Shown: piece by piece, positions 49,762-62,554 of the stretch
Numbering within the stretch: the first letter of the stretch is position 1
Layout: every line of letters starts with the position of its first letter
NCBI RefSeq assembly: GCF_041296385.1
Contig: NC_091019.1
Span: 15,454,531 to 15,518,530 of the forward strand
DNA: 64,000 nt
Direction of reading: 5' to 3'
Source: Aphelocoma coerulescens
Taxonomy: Eukaryota > Chordata > Aves > Passeriformes > Corvidae
Notes under the pieces: generated by a model
Database searches by the model: none
Seen by the model: the letters and a program-made list of their open reading frames with translations, nothing else
Told to the model about the DNA's origin: nothing
Made by a program: the position numbers and the translations under genes

Positions 49762-49781
49762 TTTTTTTTTTTTTTTTTTTT
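49762..49781 (+). repeat. Homopolymer T, 20 bases
   Basis: An uninterrupted T run directly after a pyrimidine-rich stretch, closing the CpG-containing block on its left. Confidence 0.95.
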
Positions 49782-50379
49782 AATCGGGATTAAGCAGTCA
49801 GACCTGATGACACTTCACACAAGTGCAGTTGTTTGAAAACATACTGTCCTTTCAATCACAGTAAGTGACAGTGTGCACAGTGTGCACTCTGCTGATGCCA
49901 CGGCTGCCTTTGATGCCTGCTCTGACTTGCTTTAAGATAAATAGTTCAGAGGAAAATTCTTTACAGTAGCAAACTACTTTTGCCAAATGTTTAGTTCTGT
50001 ATAGTTCTTTTTTTTTTCCCCTTATTTTTTTCTTTTAAAAGGAAAATATAACAGGGATTAAATCGGGGGAGAGTTGAGGAGCCATTTCCCAGGATGAATA
50101 TTTTTTTACTGGGGACAGGCTTAAATTCCTGTATATTTAGAGCAAAGGGGTGGGTGTGAGGAAATATGCCTAAGCTCCTTGCTCCGGTCTCCATGCCCAG
50201 TTTCTCTCTCATGGATATTATAGACGCTTGAGTGGGAGTTTGGGATTTTTCAGTATGTGGGAGACAGTTACTGGCAAAAGAAACCTGCAGAGCTGAGTAA
50301 ACCCCACATGATTGCATCTCTAATTTCTTCCCTCGTGCTGTCCTTTGGGTGATGAGATGGGGGAGATGAGCCTTACAGA

Positions 50380-50680
50380 GCGGAGGACTGGGAAGGGACG
50401 GCAGCACTCAGCTGTGGTGGGGTCCTGTGGGCTCCGGCTGGCAGGAGACAGGCAGGGAGCAGGAACAGAGCACCTCAGAAGATCACTCCCGAGATCGCTC
50501 CTGCTCCACCCCTGCCCTGAGCAGTCACTGCCCCTGGAATCAGGGGGACACCAGAGTGGAGCCAGCGCTGCCCTGGGGCAGATGCCAAAGGCTGAGGCAG
50601 TGCTTGCTGTGCCCATACCAAACACTGACTGCCAGGCTCGGGCAGGAGGAAAGATCCCCTTCAATACCTGCGAGTCCTAA
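50380..50680. other. GC-rich block without recognised gene
   Basis: About 300 bases are GC-rich with eight CpGs. Long overlapping frames occur on both strands, including the longest in the window (143 codons, plus, 50427-50858) and 114 codons on the minus strand (50320-50664). The peptides are low in hydrophobic core residues and resemble no family that I know. Frames like this arise readily in GC-rich DNA. A decayed promoter or exon, or an old repeat, remain possible. Confidence 0.25.
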
Positions 50681-51009
50681 AGTGTCAGGAAAGAGCCATC
50701 ATGTATTTCGGGAGAGATGTAAAGGTGGAGAAGACCTCTTGCAGGTCTGGTGGAGTCTTCTGTGGCTTTTGTTTGCTATTTCTGGAAAGTTTAAGGATGA
50801 GGAGTGTTTTCAGCCGGGGAGAAGGAGGGAAAAGGATCTTAATGGAAAATGTTCTTAGTCATAGCAGAAATTTTCAGTAAGTGTTTTTTATCCATTTTTT
50901 TTCTGTAACATTTTCTGGTGCTGACTGCAAGTCATGCAGTATTTAAATTCTCTTCATCTTGGATGATTCACTGAAGGTCAGGTCTCTTGAAGTAATATTT
51001 TCTTTCTTA

Positions 51010-51570
51010 TCTTCACCTAATCAATCATGTCATATATAAAAAGTCCAAGCAGTTGTATCAGTGCTTTAGGACAATGTAACAATATTAGACTAATCAAAAT
51101 AAACCAATCACATATTAGAAATTATTTTAAAGTGATATGGCAAAAAAAATACTCACAAGCTGCCAAATAAAGCTGATAAAGTGGCACTCACTGGTCATAA
51201 CAATGTGGAGGAAGTTGTAGGGTTTTTTCTTCTTCTAGGATATTTAACTGCTTGGCTTCTAATATTTCTTTTAATGTTTGCTTTTGCCTGGCAGGAATGT
51301 GATAAAATTATGCAAAGCTATGATTCACATAGAACAAATACAGATTGCAAACTATATAATGTTATCCTGGCCTGCTGTTTATAAAGCAATGAATACGCCT
51401 GCTAACTCTGTATGCTGATGATTTTTTGCAGCCAGGTTTAAAGCTGGATGAATGACCTTTACTTTTTCTAATTACTATTTTACACAAGCAAATAATTTAC
51501 CTTTATAATCATAAGCAATCATCAAGACAGACCCTTGGCAGGTGCAGGCATATTGTACTTTTCATATCGT
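51010..51570. promoter_or_regulatory. Candidate conserved non-coding element
   Basis: This is a long run of complex AT-rich DNA with dense candidate motifs: ctaatcaatcatg-like strings, gactaatcaaaataaaccaatcac (a CCAAT-type core), atatttaactgc, gttatcctgg, ctaattactatttt and aagcaatcatcaagac. No repeats or meaningful frame are present. It is one of the strongest enhancer-like blocks here by eye. Confidence 0.35.
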
Positions 51571-54500
51571 ACAGTAAATAGCCTTTTTCTGGTTCTGGTA
51601 TGGTTTCTGTGCCTTGTGTGTTGCTCTACACAGAAATAGTGTGAATTTAAACTTATGGCAAATTATCTCAATTGTATATATATGAGTTTGCATAAAATCA
51701 TGGGCTTTCCTCATTGTGCAGTCAGGCCTGTTGGGTAAATGGCCTAATGGCTCTGGTGCAGTGTCTGCTCAAGAGTGGCTGAAGAAATCAGACTTTTCTC
51801 ACCAAGCAAACAGTTGTGTCAGCCTGACACAGAGCCTTAGGACTTGGGGAAAACCTGACTGTCTCGTGGTCAGTGTGCCCAGAAGGGTACGGTCACCACG
51901 GCCAGTTTCTTGGCCATAGCCAGCTAAGCAGAGGCATATGAAAAGGTTGGCTCAGTTTCTTCACTGTTGGAGTCTTTCTGAGCATCTCAAGGGTCAGACA
52001 CTGTTTTAAAGCACTGACAATAGAATGGCAGTGACTGAATTGCTGACAGCATAGCATGCAATCTTGCTCAAGGAGTGTAGCGTTAGTCTAGCGACAACAT
52101 GGGGTAGTTCAGAGACACCTGAGCTGTTTCAGCACTAACACTGAACTTTCATGCTTCAGCTCTTTCTGATACAGCTGCTTGTTTCACAAACAGGTGTCTA
52201 AAACTGCTGTGAAAGTCACTTCACCTGCAGACTGAGCAAAAGTCTACTGACTTTTCATATAATGGTGTAGTGTCAAGTAATAATGTGCACATTTTGTCTC
52301 TTGGGAATTGCAACTTGGGCACCTGTTGTCTGTGAAAATGAGAAGAGACCCATGCTTTGAGGGAGCTGGCAAAGAAACCTGCTGGAGGCTGCCCTTTGTT
52401 TCACTGTGTTTTCCCTCTATCACCAGTTGTGCAGCAGAGGGACTAATTCTGCTGTGCGTGTTACAGGATTTTTCCCATTTGTTTTCCATCTCAGGAACAA
52501 ATTAATTGGGTTTGGTGGTTTTTTTTGTTTGTTTGTTGGTTTGGTTTGGTTGTTCTCAGTTAATTCATAGAAATGCCACAAACCCCATTCTTTCTGCAGA
52601 ATCTTCTGCTGCTCTGCATTGCTGCATGAGTGACTGTAATAGCCATGTGACACGTTGACAAGAGTAATTATACCCAGAGGGGTTGGTAATTTATGTTGGG
52701 TAGCAGGTGGTATCATTTCCTGGTTAGTCTGTACCCTAACTTGTTATTATCTATGGCCATCAGCAGCTGGAGTGGCACCTACGGAGGAGCCCTCGGAGCT
52801 CGCAGCAGGAGACAGAGCTGTTCCATTTGCCTGTAGATCGAAGGAATCCCTCCATCCCTCACACTGAGTGCAACACAACCTTGGATAACATGGGCAAGGC
52901 CAGGCATGACTCATCTCATTGACTCTCCCCTCTTGTGCATGACTTTTTAACAGGTTATGCTTGACAGAGAATGTGTTGCTGCTCTCTTTCGGCCACCATC
53001 ATTATGCCCCTGACTCACTCAGATATAACAGGCTATCTAAATAGCTGCTGTCCCTAAGGGAAGATTTTTTACCACAATATTTCTTTGGTTTGGCAAGTGA
53101 CTTCATTGCTCGTTTCTGAGATGAGCACCCCATTGTTTTGGGAGTTGTACACACACATAATTAGGGACAGAGTCTTCATCTGACAAGCTTTTGCCCTTAA
53201 AAGAAAAGAAAGAGAGGCAGATGGAAAATGGATGTGACACAGAGGTAAGAATAAGTAAATTCTTATTTACTTTATCTCAAAGAAGGTCAGGCCAAGGATC
53301 TGTGACAGAGCAAGGAGCTGATCAGGTTCTTGGAAAGGCCAAATATAATGGTCTAATGACACACTCATCCGTACTTTCCTTCCCCCACCCCACCCCTTTT
53401 TTTTGGATCCCCAAGCCTGTTGTGTTGCTTTGGTTTCTTTAGAATTCTCATGAACTGTTATATTCCAGCTCAAGCAATTCATTGCTGTCCTAAAACCGTG
53501 GTACAATCTCCTCAGTCTTGTGAAACTCTCTGGACACCTAAGCACATGTTGAAAATCTAGGTGTATAGTCTTTAATCTTTGAGGGTTTTTTCAGCTCCTT
53601 CCATTTCCAGTTTTTAGCTTTCTCACCTCATTTCTTTCAGTTCTTCAATCCCTAATCCTTGAGATTCTCACTTTTTCCTTCTTCCTTCCCTTACCAGCCC
53701 TGTTAATACTGACTTTTTCCTTGTAACTGGTACCATGAATTTGTTTTTATCTCCTCTCAGATCCCTTTCCCCTGTGTCCTTCTGTTCATTTTTTAAACAT
53801 CATTTTCTGAACTGCCTCAAAATGTAGCCACTGTTTATATCATTCACTTATTTTACCAAGTGATCTCAACATCTGAGGTTCTGCAGGTTTTTTCTAAACC
53901 TGTCTACTCATCTGGAATCAACCAGCAGGTCCACATCTGTGATCCTGACTGGAAAGCATTTACAGGAGCTATCCTCCTGTGTGGTTTCTGTGCTGGGAAC
54001 ATCTCCTGTGTAGGGATATCCTAGGTAGCTCCAAACAAGTGCATTCTCTTGGTGCTTCAGCTCTGCCAGGCACCACATATACATGACTAGAGTGCCTAAA
54101 TTATCCTGTAGGTGAGACTGCAGATTCCTTAGGTAGTTGCAAAAGCATTTACCCCACACTTGGATTCTTGACGTTTACCTTTTATAGCTGTCCTGATCCT
54201 TCAGGTGATCCTTCTTTTAATCCATGGGCTAGAAATATTGCTGAATGTGTTATATATTTCATAGGGGTTTTTGAAGATTTTTTTTGGTAGAAGCGGGGTT
54301 TTTTGGATATTATTTTTTCCTTAGAAAAATGATAGTGTGTTCAAAGATAATGGCAAAGGGCTCACAGTGCTTGTTGTTGACACCTTTACTTTTTTCCTTT
54401 GCAGTAAGAAGCTGACATTAGCAGAGTATTCACTGTATTACTCTGGCTAGGACATGGAATATTTACTTTAGTGTCATCTTTTCTCCTGGTGTTAATTGAT

Positions 54501-55437
54501 TGCCAGTAAATCAGTGACTGGTACATACCTACCTAGGGCCTGACATCCTGAATGCTGTGAAAGTATTTTACAGAGTGCTGTAGGACGAGAATGTGGGGCA
54601 CCTATAACTAACTCACTAGGAGCACAAGAAAAGTAGTGGCCAGTGGGAATTATGCTTGCCCCAGCAGGAAGACTGTCAGGATGGTAGGGTTCATGTCCCA
54701 CTCTTCAAAACAGTGCCTTAGTCTTTGTAAGGTCTGTGTGTGCTCATGGGATTTCAGTGTCATGTGCCATTGGGTAGAGCCAAGGGAACAATCCATGGCT
54801 GGTCATTGCCAGGTCTGCCACGAGGGTGAGGTGTACCCTGGGGATGTTCCCATGCATCTTCAGTTGTGCTGCAGGAAATGGATTTCACACAGAAATATCA
54901 TACAGAAAGGGCTGGACCATCTTTGGAGAACTGGAAATTAGATTAATTTGATGTACACAAGACCAAATGTAAATTTTTTTTTCTGTTAGGCTCATTAAGT
55001 GGCCCTGCCAAAGCAAAAAAAGGAATGCATAGAGATTTCACAGGACACACCCTGGGAAAATGGTAATCTAAAAACCAAATTGATCTATTGATGATAAGAA
55101 AGTGTGAGGGTAATTGTGTGAATTCCAGGTATAATTCTGGGCATTAGTGTTAGTAATTAGTAATAAAGGTGGATGTAAGTAAATGTGGACTCAAATGATA
55201 AAAAGCCATTAGAGGAGCACACTTTTTGAATACCTTGCCCAAAGGTTTTCCCTGGTGAGATGGTAGTGGCAAACAGTGAGCCAGTTTTGAAAGTTGCAAA
55301 GTAGTTATATGAATTTGCTGCTGCTACTGGAACCTCAGCTCAGCATCCCAGGAGAAGCCATTCATTTCTGAATTCTAGTGCCATAAACAATTTTACCTTA
55401 ATTTAAGGAATTCATATCTCAGCACTTTTTATTTTCT
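51571..55437. other. No gene seen
   Basis: Apart from the GTTT tract at 52508, no element is recognised. A pyrimidine-rich zone spans about 53580-53770. Frames of up to about 100 codons occur (54636-54941, plus) without features. Confidence 0.5.
52508..52552. repeat. GTTT / GGTTT low-complexity tract
   Basis: ggtggtttttttt followed by (GTTT)n and then (GGTTT)n units. Confidence 0.8.
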
Positions 55438-55484
55438 GTTGGTTTTTTTTTTCCTGTTGTTTTTTTTTGTTTGTTTTTTTTTGG

Positions 55485-55515
<31 letters not shown>

Positions 55516-55538
55516 GTTTTGTTTGTTTGTTTGTTTTA
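55438..55538. repeat. Long T / TTTG low-complexity tract
   Basis: About 100 bases consist of T runs and (GTTT)n/(GTTTT)n units. It is the largest simple repeat in the window. Length polymorphism and assembly error are likely here. Confidence 0.9.
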
Positions 55539-58500
55539 GTGGACTGAATAATCCTCTTGAATTCTAACACTGCTTTAAGTGTTTTCAAGCTAACTTCTCC
55601 CTTCCAAGGTTCTCCAATTTACCAGCAGCAGCTGAATGAGCCATTTGGTTTTCTCTCATATTCTGCTCTACTTTTCACATTAAGAGTACTAATTTGTGTC
55701 CTGGAATCAGTGAAGGCATCCTGAGTACTTACTGGTAGTACAGTTCCCCACAGGGGCCTCTTGTACCCCATGTAGCTGAATTCAGCTGCTATTTGTTTTT
55801 CAGCTTACATTTTTTAAAATTTGATAAAACCTGAGGGAATTAGTTGCCTAATTCTCACAGAATTACAATGTGAGTTGGATGAATAATTTCCTCAGACTTG
55901 TTTGAAAATCTCAGATTGTTATTCTAATATTATTCGTACGACTGCATGTGTTTTCATAGCTAAAAACCTGCAATAAATAAGCTCCTGGAATCACATTAAT
56001 TACAAGAATATTCACTTACAGAGTCATTTGTAAACAAAACTCATACCTGGATTAGGTTGTAAAATTTTTTTAAAAAGTAAGACTGAATATTAAGAACCTG
56101 AACACACTGGCTTACATAACAGCTACACATCCTACTACAGCTGTAATTTCCATAGCACTGAACTTTACAAAAGACAAGAGTTGTGACAAAATACGTGCTT
56201 TGAAGTTTCAGAGCCTGATTCTGTAAATTGGTCAAATAAAGGTGAATGCAATTTATCATAAAGCAGACTAAATTTCTGTCAGGTTTTTCCTCAATTAATG
56301 GTTCTTCAACCTTACAAATGAGAATGAGAAGTGTGTGTGTCAAGGGAATCGTATTCCCTTAACAGAAAGGGAACAGATGCCTAACCTGTAAGTTTGCATA
56401 TCTCTCTTTTATTGCTGTGGGACTTGCCAGTTCCAGGGTCAAAGTAGAGCCCCAACTAGTGGGAATGGAATGGAAAAGGAAGGTAAAAAAGTAAAAGAAA
56501 GAGATGAAATCGATAAGAAAGGGTTTGAAACATATGTCTGATGAGTTCTTTCTAGTAGATAACATTGTCAAAGAATAAAACTGAGCTGGAGGGTAACATG
56601 CTACCTTTCTGTCCAGTCAGCTCACTAGAAAAGACTGTATTTGATTCAAAGCTCTGTAGAAACACCTGAGAGACACTGGTTTTTGTTTTGCTGGTGATGT
56701 GGAAGAAATTCTGAAGGAATTAAAATACTTTTAGTTAGCTAGCCTACAATGCATTATTATTTTTAACAAGGGGACTGGCAGAATTTGATGGTCTCTCAGT
56801 CTTTAACTTTTCTGGAGATTTCATATCATTTGGTGTGAAAATAGTCCTGGTCTCTTTAAGGGAGGATAAGACAGTGGATAAATTGCCACCATGTGCTAAG
56901 AAGCTTTGGGATAAAGCCTTATTCCCCAAATGAGAATTGCTAACAGAAATTCCAAAAGGATTATTATAGCCCTTTGCTTCCCACTTTTTTATGGGTGATC
57001 AAATCTTTGCTACTTCATGTAGCTTATGAGCATTTAACAAGGCCTCTTGTAAAATGTTCATCTCTTAAATCACATTTTTTGTATCACCTGATAGTATTTT
57101 CAGATCTAGAGTACAACAACTTTGTTCTGGATTTGGTAAGAGGGTGATTAGTTTTAAAAGGGTGCTGGAATTCTTCCCACCGAATTCAGGGTGTTTGTGG
57201 AAGCAAACTACTTGAGGTCCCCTGTTGTCAGTGCAGAGCACAAGACACTTGGAAAGCAGCACTCACATTGCCTGTATAAGCACTGCTTTTAAGAAGAATT
57301 ACTTTTGGTGCTCTTCAGAAAATTAGGTCAGATTAAACACTCAACTTTCAGAGGGTTGGAGTCAGGCAAGAAGAGTCTGCCACTTCCAGACAATGCCTTG
57401 GAGACCCAGAGGATGAGGACCAGGGACCAGGGAGCACCCACCACACAGATCTGCCTGCTGGATATAACCTTAATATATCTGTCCTTTATTGAAGAAAATT
57501 CACCATCCAGACTCTACTTGGCTCATGAATAAATCTAAGACTTATATATCCGTGGACATTTTTTTTTGTCTCAGTCCTTCATTCTGCACAGAACTCTGCT
57601 TCTCAGAGTAAAAGGTTAATGATCTTTGGGTCTGGGCTGACCCAGGATCAGAGCAGCAGTTTTTTTCCTTGACTGTAGTGGGAGGTGAGTTCAGGGCCTG
57701 TTTGAAAACCTGACTTTACATGCAGCTCAGGTTTAGACAGGGGAACCTTGTGTAGTGCAAGTCCTCTGTGAAATTAGGTGACTCTATGTTGAAAGAGGCA
57801 ATTTTTTGATTAAAAGAAAAAAATCTGATAAAAGCATGTGTTTGTTTTTGGAGAACAGCACGACAGTGTGTATCGTTTTTATCTGTCAACAGCCATCACC
57901 TTGTCAGAGTTTGGCTGCTGTTGATTTATTACAACCTATGTGAATGTATAATTGGTAGGCTGGTCCTCAGATCTGTGAAGGAGAGGCACAAATTTGGAAG
58001 CCAGATGTCCCATGGTAATGCTCTAAAAGAGAGAGATAATCACCAAAGAGCTGAGGAGCCCTTCAACTCATTACTCTTACATACTCTCTTAGCCTTAAGA
58101 TTTATCAGTGTTTGTAATGAAAGCATCTAAAATGAAAACAACTTATTAACTTCTCTAAAGGCACCATCTTCCACTCCCCACAAATAAATCTTTTATCGGG
58201 ATCTGCACTACAGGAGTCCCAGCCTTTTAGTGAGAAATCGGGGGCAATTCACTGAGGCATACTATTTAGCAATGCTGCTCCAATGCCCAGAATGACCTTG
58301 ACAAGGAGAAAAGACTTTGGAGGTGGAAATTTCCTGGCACAATAATGCATGCAAGAAAGTGGAGTGGAGTTCAGGGATGATTCTTGAAGCTGTTTCATCA
58401 GGGCTGTTTCTCTGCCAGTACTGAAGGTGTGCAAACTGTGCCTGCGGAGGTGTGGTCTGCCCTTACCCTGTGTATGGCTCACCCTTTAAGTCCTGGCATC

Positions 58501-58899
58501 AAAGACCATTGGATCTGAAAAGTGTATCCTGCCAGAGGGAGGACAGGGCTGTAGTTCTAGGAGAGCTGTTCTCCAGCTGAGCTGAAGGAACATTACGTTT
58601 TAAATATTGATTTGTGCTTTTAATTTGCTATTAATCACAGTGGGTTTCAGAGCATTTGGGTTTCATGAGGAGGCCGTGGCTCTTCAAAGGTGATGCCATT
58701 AACACGGACCTCCTTCCTGGTGTTGGAATGCTGGCTGGCAGAAGGCAGGTTACTGAAAATCTTCTGGGGACTGCAGAGGACTTCTATAGGGGAACACTTC
58801 TTTTGGACAGGAACATAGGGACAGAAAGGCAGAGCTGTAAAGCCCCTGTGTAAATTATCATTTGTCTTTTCCCTCTAATTCAGTCCTGATCTGGAGAGA
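55539..58899. other. No gene seen
   Basis: An 8-bp hairpin with a 3-base loop (aagggaat-cgt-attccctt) lies at 56342-56360. No transposon or exon is recognised. Confidence 0.5.
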
Positions 58900-59560
58900 G
58901 GGAAAGCTATATGTCATTAAAGGAGTCTTAGTGGGTTCACAGACCAGGTGATGTACATCCTCTATTTGCCTCAGACAACTACATGTACATCTTTCTAATG
59001 TGATTAGGCCGTCATACAGGGCACAGATCAATTTATTATTCTGCCTGAGAGCACCGTGTTCCTCTTTAAAAAATTGTTACTCCTGAAGTTGGCAATTACT
59101 TTAAAATAAATTTACCAAAGACAAAATTGTGCCTCTTGGGTCAGTAAATGACTTCCCTGTTTTTTCTTGACGAGACAAGGTGTTTATTAAAGACCTCCTT
59201 AGTTTACTGTGTTGGGTTTTTCACTTTGAATAATTGTCCAATTAAATATAATTTGGAAGTCCATGCTAACCTACTGCTTGCATTGTATAAGTAAGAATAT
59301 CTCTGAAAGATGTGCATTAATAAATCCCACTGAGCCCTATCTCTTTTAAAAAATGGCTTTCTTTGTTTAATTTTTAGAATTCTTTCACGGGGCTCTAAGC
59401 CTTACATTTGGAAATGCTGCTGTTTCCATACAAATAATTTATACAGTCCATTCTTTCAGATTCTTTAGAAAACATTTTTATCATTTATTGTGAGATGGCT
59501 TATTTTTAAAATTATTTTTAACCTATTGTTTAGGTTTGGAGTATGTTTTACAGTTTAAAA
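58900..59560. promoter_or_regulatory. Candidate conserved non-coding element
   Basis: Complex, repeat-free, AT-rich sequence with motifs such as ctaatgtgattaggccgtcatac, gatcaatttattattctgcc, gaataattgtccaattaaatataattt, gtgcattaataaatccc and ttgacgagac. There is no open frame of note. The sequence has the appearance of deeply conserved developmental enhancer DNA, and the 18-bp palindrome at 59938 lies about 380 bases further on. Confidence 0.35.
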
Positions 59561-59937
59561 CTTTACAGATTCTATTTTGTCTGTGTATCTAGTGATTTCT
59601 ATTCCTAATTTGCAAGGGGGAAATAATGCGAAGTGGATAAAAGAAAAGTAATTAAATGTAGCAATTAGATGAAGTTCTAGAAACCCAAGACGGAATTGGT
59701 CAATAAGAGATACATAGAAGGATAAAGAAAAATGATGTTTCCTGATATAACATGTTCCACAGAGATGTAGTCATGCCTGGCCTTGAAGTCTGAGCATGAG
59801 GCTGGCAGCAGGACCTCTCACTTTGACTCAAGCACAAAGAACATCAATGTTTCTTTATCTTACCAGGATCTAAGTCACTCCAACTCATTTACTCCTGTGG
59901 ATAGAAGACTTTTATTCCTAAAAGGAATATAATGGGT

Positions 59938-59955
59938 ATTGATTAGCTAATCAAT
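59938..59955. promoter_or_regulatory. Perfect 18-bp palindrome, paired homeodomain site
   Basis: The sequence attgattagctaatcaat equals its own reverse complement. It contains two inverted GATTA/TAATC cores separated by GC. That core is the preferred half-site of lysine-50 homeodomain proteins (OTX, PITX, GSC families), and paired inverted cores can bind dimers. A third site, gtaattaataaag, follows directly. The palindrome is observed; binding is inferred. Confidence 0.5.
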
Positions 59956-62488
59956 GTAATTAATAAAGATTTTTTAGAACTGGGGAAATAACAAAGCACA
60001 TGGGTGAATTTTATCTCATTTTGCTACTTCTAAAAAAACTGCCACAAAATGAATTCCAAAAAATATTTTACGCTGTTGTAATTACACTTTTAATTGGAAT
60101 TATGATTGCTCTTACTGTACTAAAAATGTATTTTTGTTATGCTGTAAGTAGGAAAAGATATACACTAAATCGACATTAAGATTGAAATTAGCTGTGTACT
60201 CTGTCCTTTATATGCTGGTTGTCTTCACCCTCCAGTGAAACACAAGAAGCTGCAAAGCTTATTTGCCTTTCCTAGTCTATCAGTGCACAGAACACCTAAT
60301 TAACGTTGAGGTCAGTAACACAATCTGCTATTCCTGGAGAGTTAAGATCCAACAACCATCCAGACACAAGAATAAACTCCAGCCAAGCGTTTTCAGCCTG
60401 TGGCATCCAAAATGAAACACAAGTTAATTGGTACTGCCCTCTTCACCATAACACCATCCACGGGCAGAAGGGTGCATATATCTGTATGTGCATATAAATA
60501 CCTGTAGAAATCTGAAGGACACCATTCAGTTCCTGCTGAGATGGGGAGCTGCATAACTTCCCTGGAATAGTAGAGTGGTGAACTTTTTAAATCCAGTATT
60601 TTGATAATGTAATCCTTTAGAAAGAGCCTTCACAGATTAAATAGCTTTATTGCACCATGGAATCAGGAAGATTTGGGATAGCAGGAGGCCAGAGGAAAGC
60701 AACAGGAGACTTCAAAGGAGTTGAATTCCACACCTGAAAAGTCACATTATATACCTTTTTTCTCCCTTTAACTACCCATGACCTACATGCCCAAATTTGC
60801 TGTGGCATTCTACAGGTGAAAAACAACCCGGTCTTTACTGCACCTCATGACAAAATATCATGCCTTGCTTTGGACAAGGGGGCAGTAGTTAGTGCTTACT
60901 CTTATCCAAGCAGTACAGAGCAGTTTTGGGAATGGGCAAAGTAGACTTTGAAGGAGTGGTTCTTTGTTTGAAGAGGATCTAAAGAAGAGGAGATATGGTA
61001 GGGAAGTAAAGCAACAAGTAAAACTCTCAAAATCAAGAGTAAGAATGCCAGAACTTCCATAAATTTTTAAAAAACCCAAAAACATACAGACAAAAAGGGG
61101 TAGCTATACCTATTCCACCTCCTTTGCTGCATGCTTACCTATATAGAATCCCAATCATCCATATTCTATTTTGGAAAGATGTATTGATTACTCTAACTGC
61201 ACTTGCCGTGCAGGTGGGCTCTAAGGATACTCTTACTTCTGCAAGAGTTGTTTCATTTTCCAGAAATAATTTTTTATGCTGATTCAGTAGAAAGCAAACC
61301 AAACATAGCTCCCCCAAATCTAAGCAGAAGGATTGGCTTAAACTATGCTCCAATTATTTTTTGAAAGATGGAACACAGATGCTTTTGGAACAAAGTACTT
61401 TCCTGACAGGCATGAGCAGCAATGGCACCCCTTAAAAGCATCCATATCAAACAGCACGCAGTGCATCCCTGCAGTGGCCTGCATCCCAAAGACCTGGTTT
61501 CCTGCTGGGAAAAAAAGTGGTAGCAAGAAGTTTGTTGAAATTATGCCATTTTGTGAAATAGTACTGAGGTGACAAATCAGAAAATTCAGACAAATTTTTA
61601 TCAATATTTTCCAGCTAGTTCTTATTTGCTCTCTTTCATGAGCAACTTTACAGAACGCAGTGCTTAGCTCATGCCATGGTTACTCAGTTAATCACTAAAA
61701 CTTGCCTTTCTTCTCACTTTTCTACATAAGCATCTACTTCACAGGCTTAGTGATGATACTCTGGGGTTTGCCAGAGTACATGAGCAAGACACCATATCTC
61801 TGTTTATGCTGGAAAAGTCCTGCTTGAGCTGTTCTTACATTAATAAGTTTATCCAGGTTCTCCAAGTAAGTTTAGGTGGATTCTGACAGTACTCCTCTGA
61901 ACTGAGCAGCAAGTTTCTTATTGGAAGCAGAAAATACATACTGGTGTCTCATGTCAGTGAGATGTACTAAGCACTGCCTGAGGAGGGGGAGCAGAGTCCT
62001 AGAATGGATTTTTGTAATGCTGAGGGCCGGGCCATGGTAAATTGCTATTATGGACCGTAGATCTTCACTGTCCTTCAGTGTGTGGGGTATCACAGAGGTG
62101 TGTGGGAACTAATGATGCCCAGCAGAACTTTTATCAGTGCCAGGGAGAAAGGAATTGGAGTACAGTTTAATGCACCACTTCTCTTAAAGTACATTTTGTT
62201 TCAGTGATTATCAGCTCTTCAGGACCACTGTTGTGCCAAACAGATAAGCAGTTTGTTACTGGAGACAAGACAGGTGCTTGAAATCCTGAGGTTGTGTGTG
62301 GTGATAATTGATAGGTTTTAACATCTGGGCCAGTTGACAACTTATAAAAATTCTTCAGTTTCTGAATAAGCATAGTTTGAGCTAGTCTAGGATACCTTAA
62401 CGGAGAAGTGAATGGAGACAGAATTCCAGTTGTTGCTTCTTCAATTTTTAGATCCATTTATATAAGGCACTGATATAATGTTAGGTTT
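59956..62488. other. No gene seen; AT-rich non-coding
   Basis: The first 250 bases (to about 60200) continue the enhancer-like texture. After that the sequence is unremarkable, with short frames such as 61338-61604 (minus) that have no domain. Confidence 0.5.
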
Positions 62489-62519
62489 GATTATAATTCA
62501 AATGATTTTATAATCATTT
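62489..62519. repeat. Nested inverted repeats beside a CR1 copy
   Basis: gattataa (62489-62496) is inverted as ttataatc (62508-62515), and aaatgatt (62500-62507) is inverted as aatcattt (62512-62519). The two pairings overlap and are mutually exclusive. They lie just left of the CR1 remnant that begins near 62555. Confidence 0.4.
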
Positions 62520-62554
62520 TAACTTCAAGTACAGACAGTGATTAGTAGCCAACA

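Noticed and set aside
49991..50407. 138-codon minus frame
   Set aside because: The tail is lysine-rich from an A/T-rich tract; no recognised domain.
50427..50858. Longest open frame (143 codons, plus)
   Set aside because: It sits in GC-rich DNA with overlapping frames on the other strand; no domain, no splice context, not protein-like.
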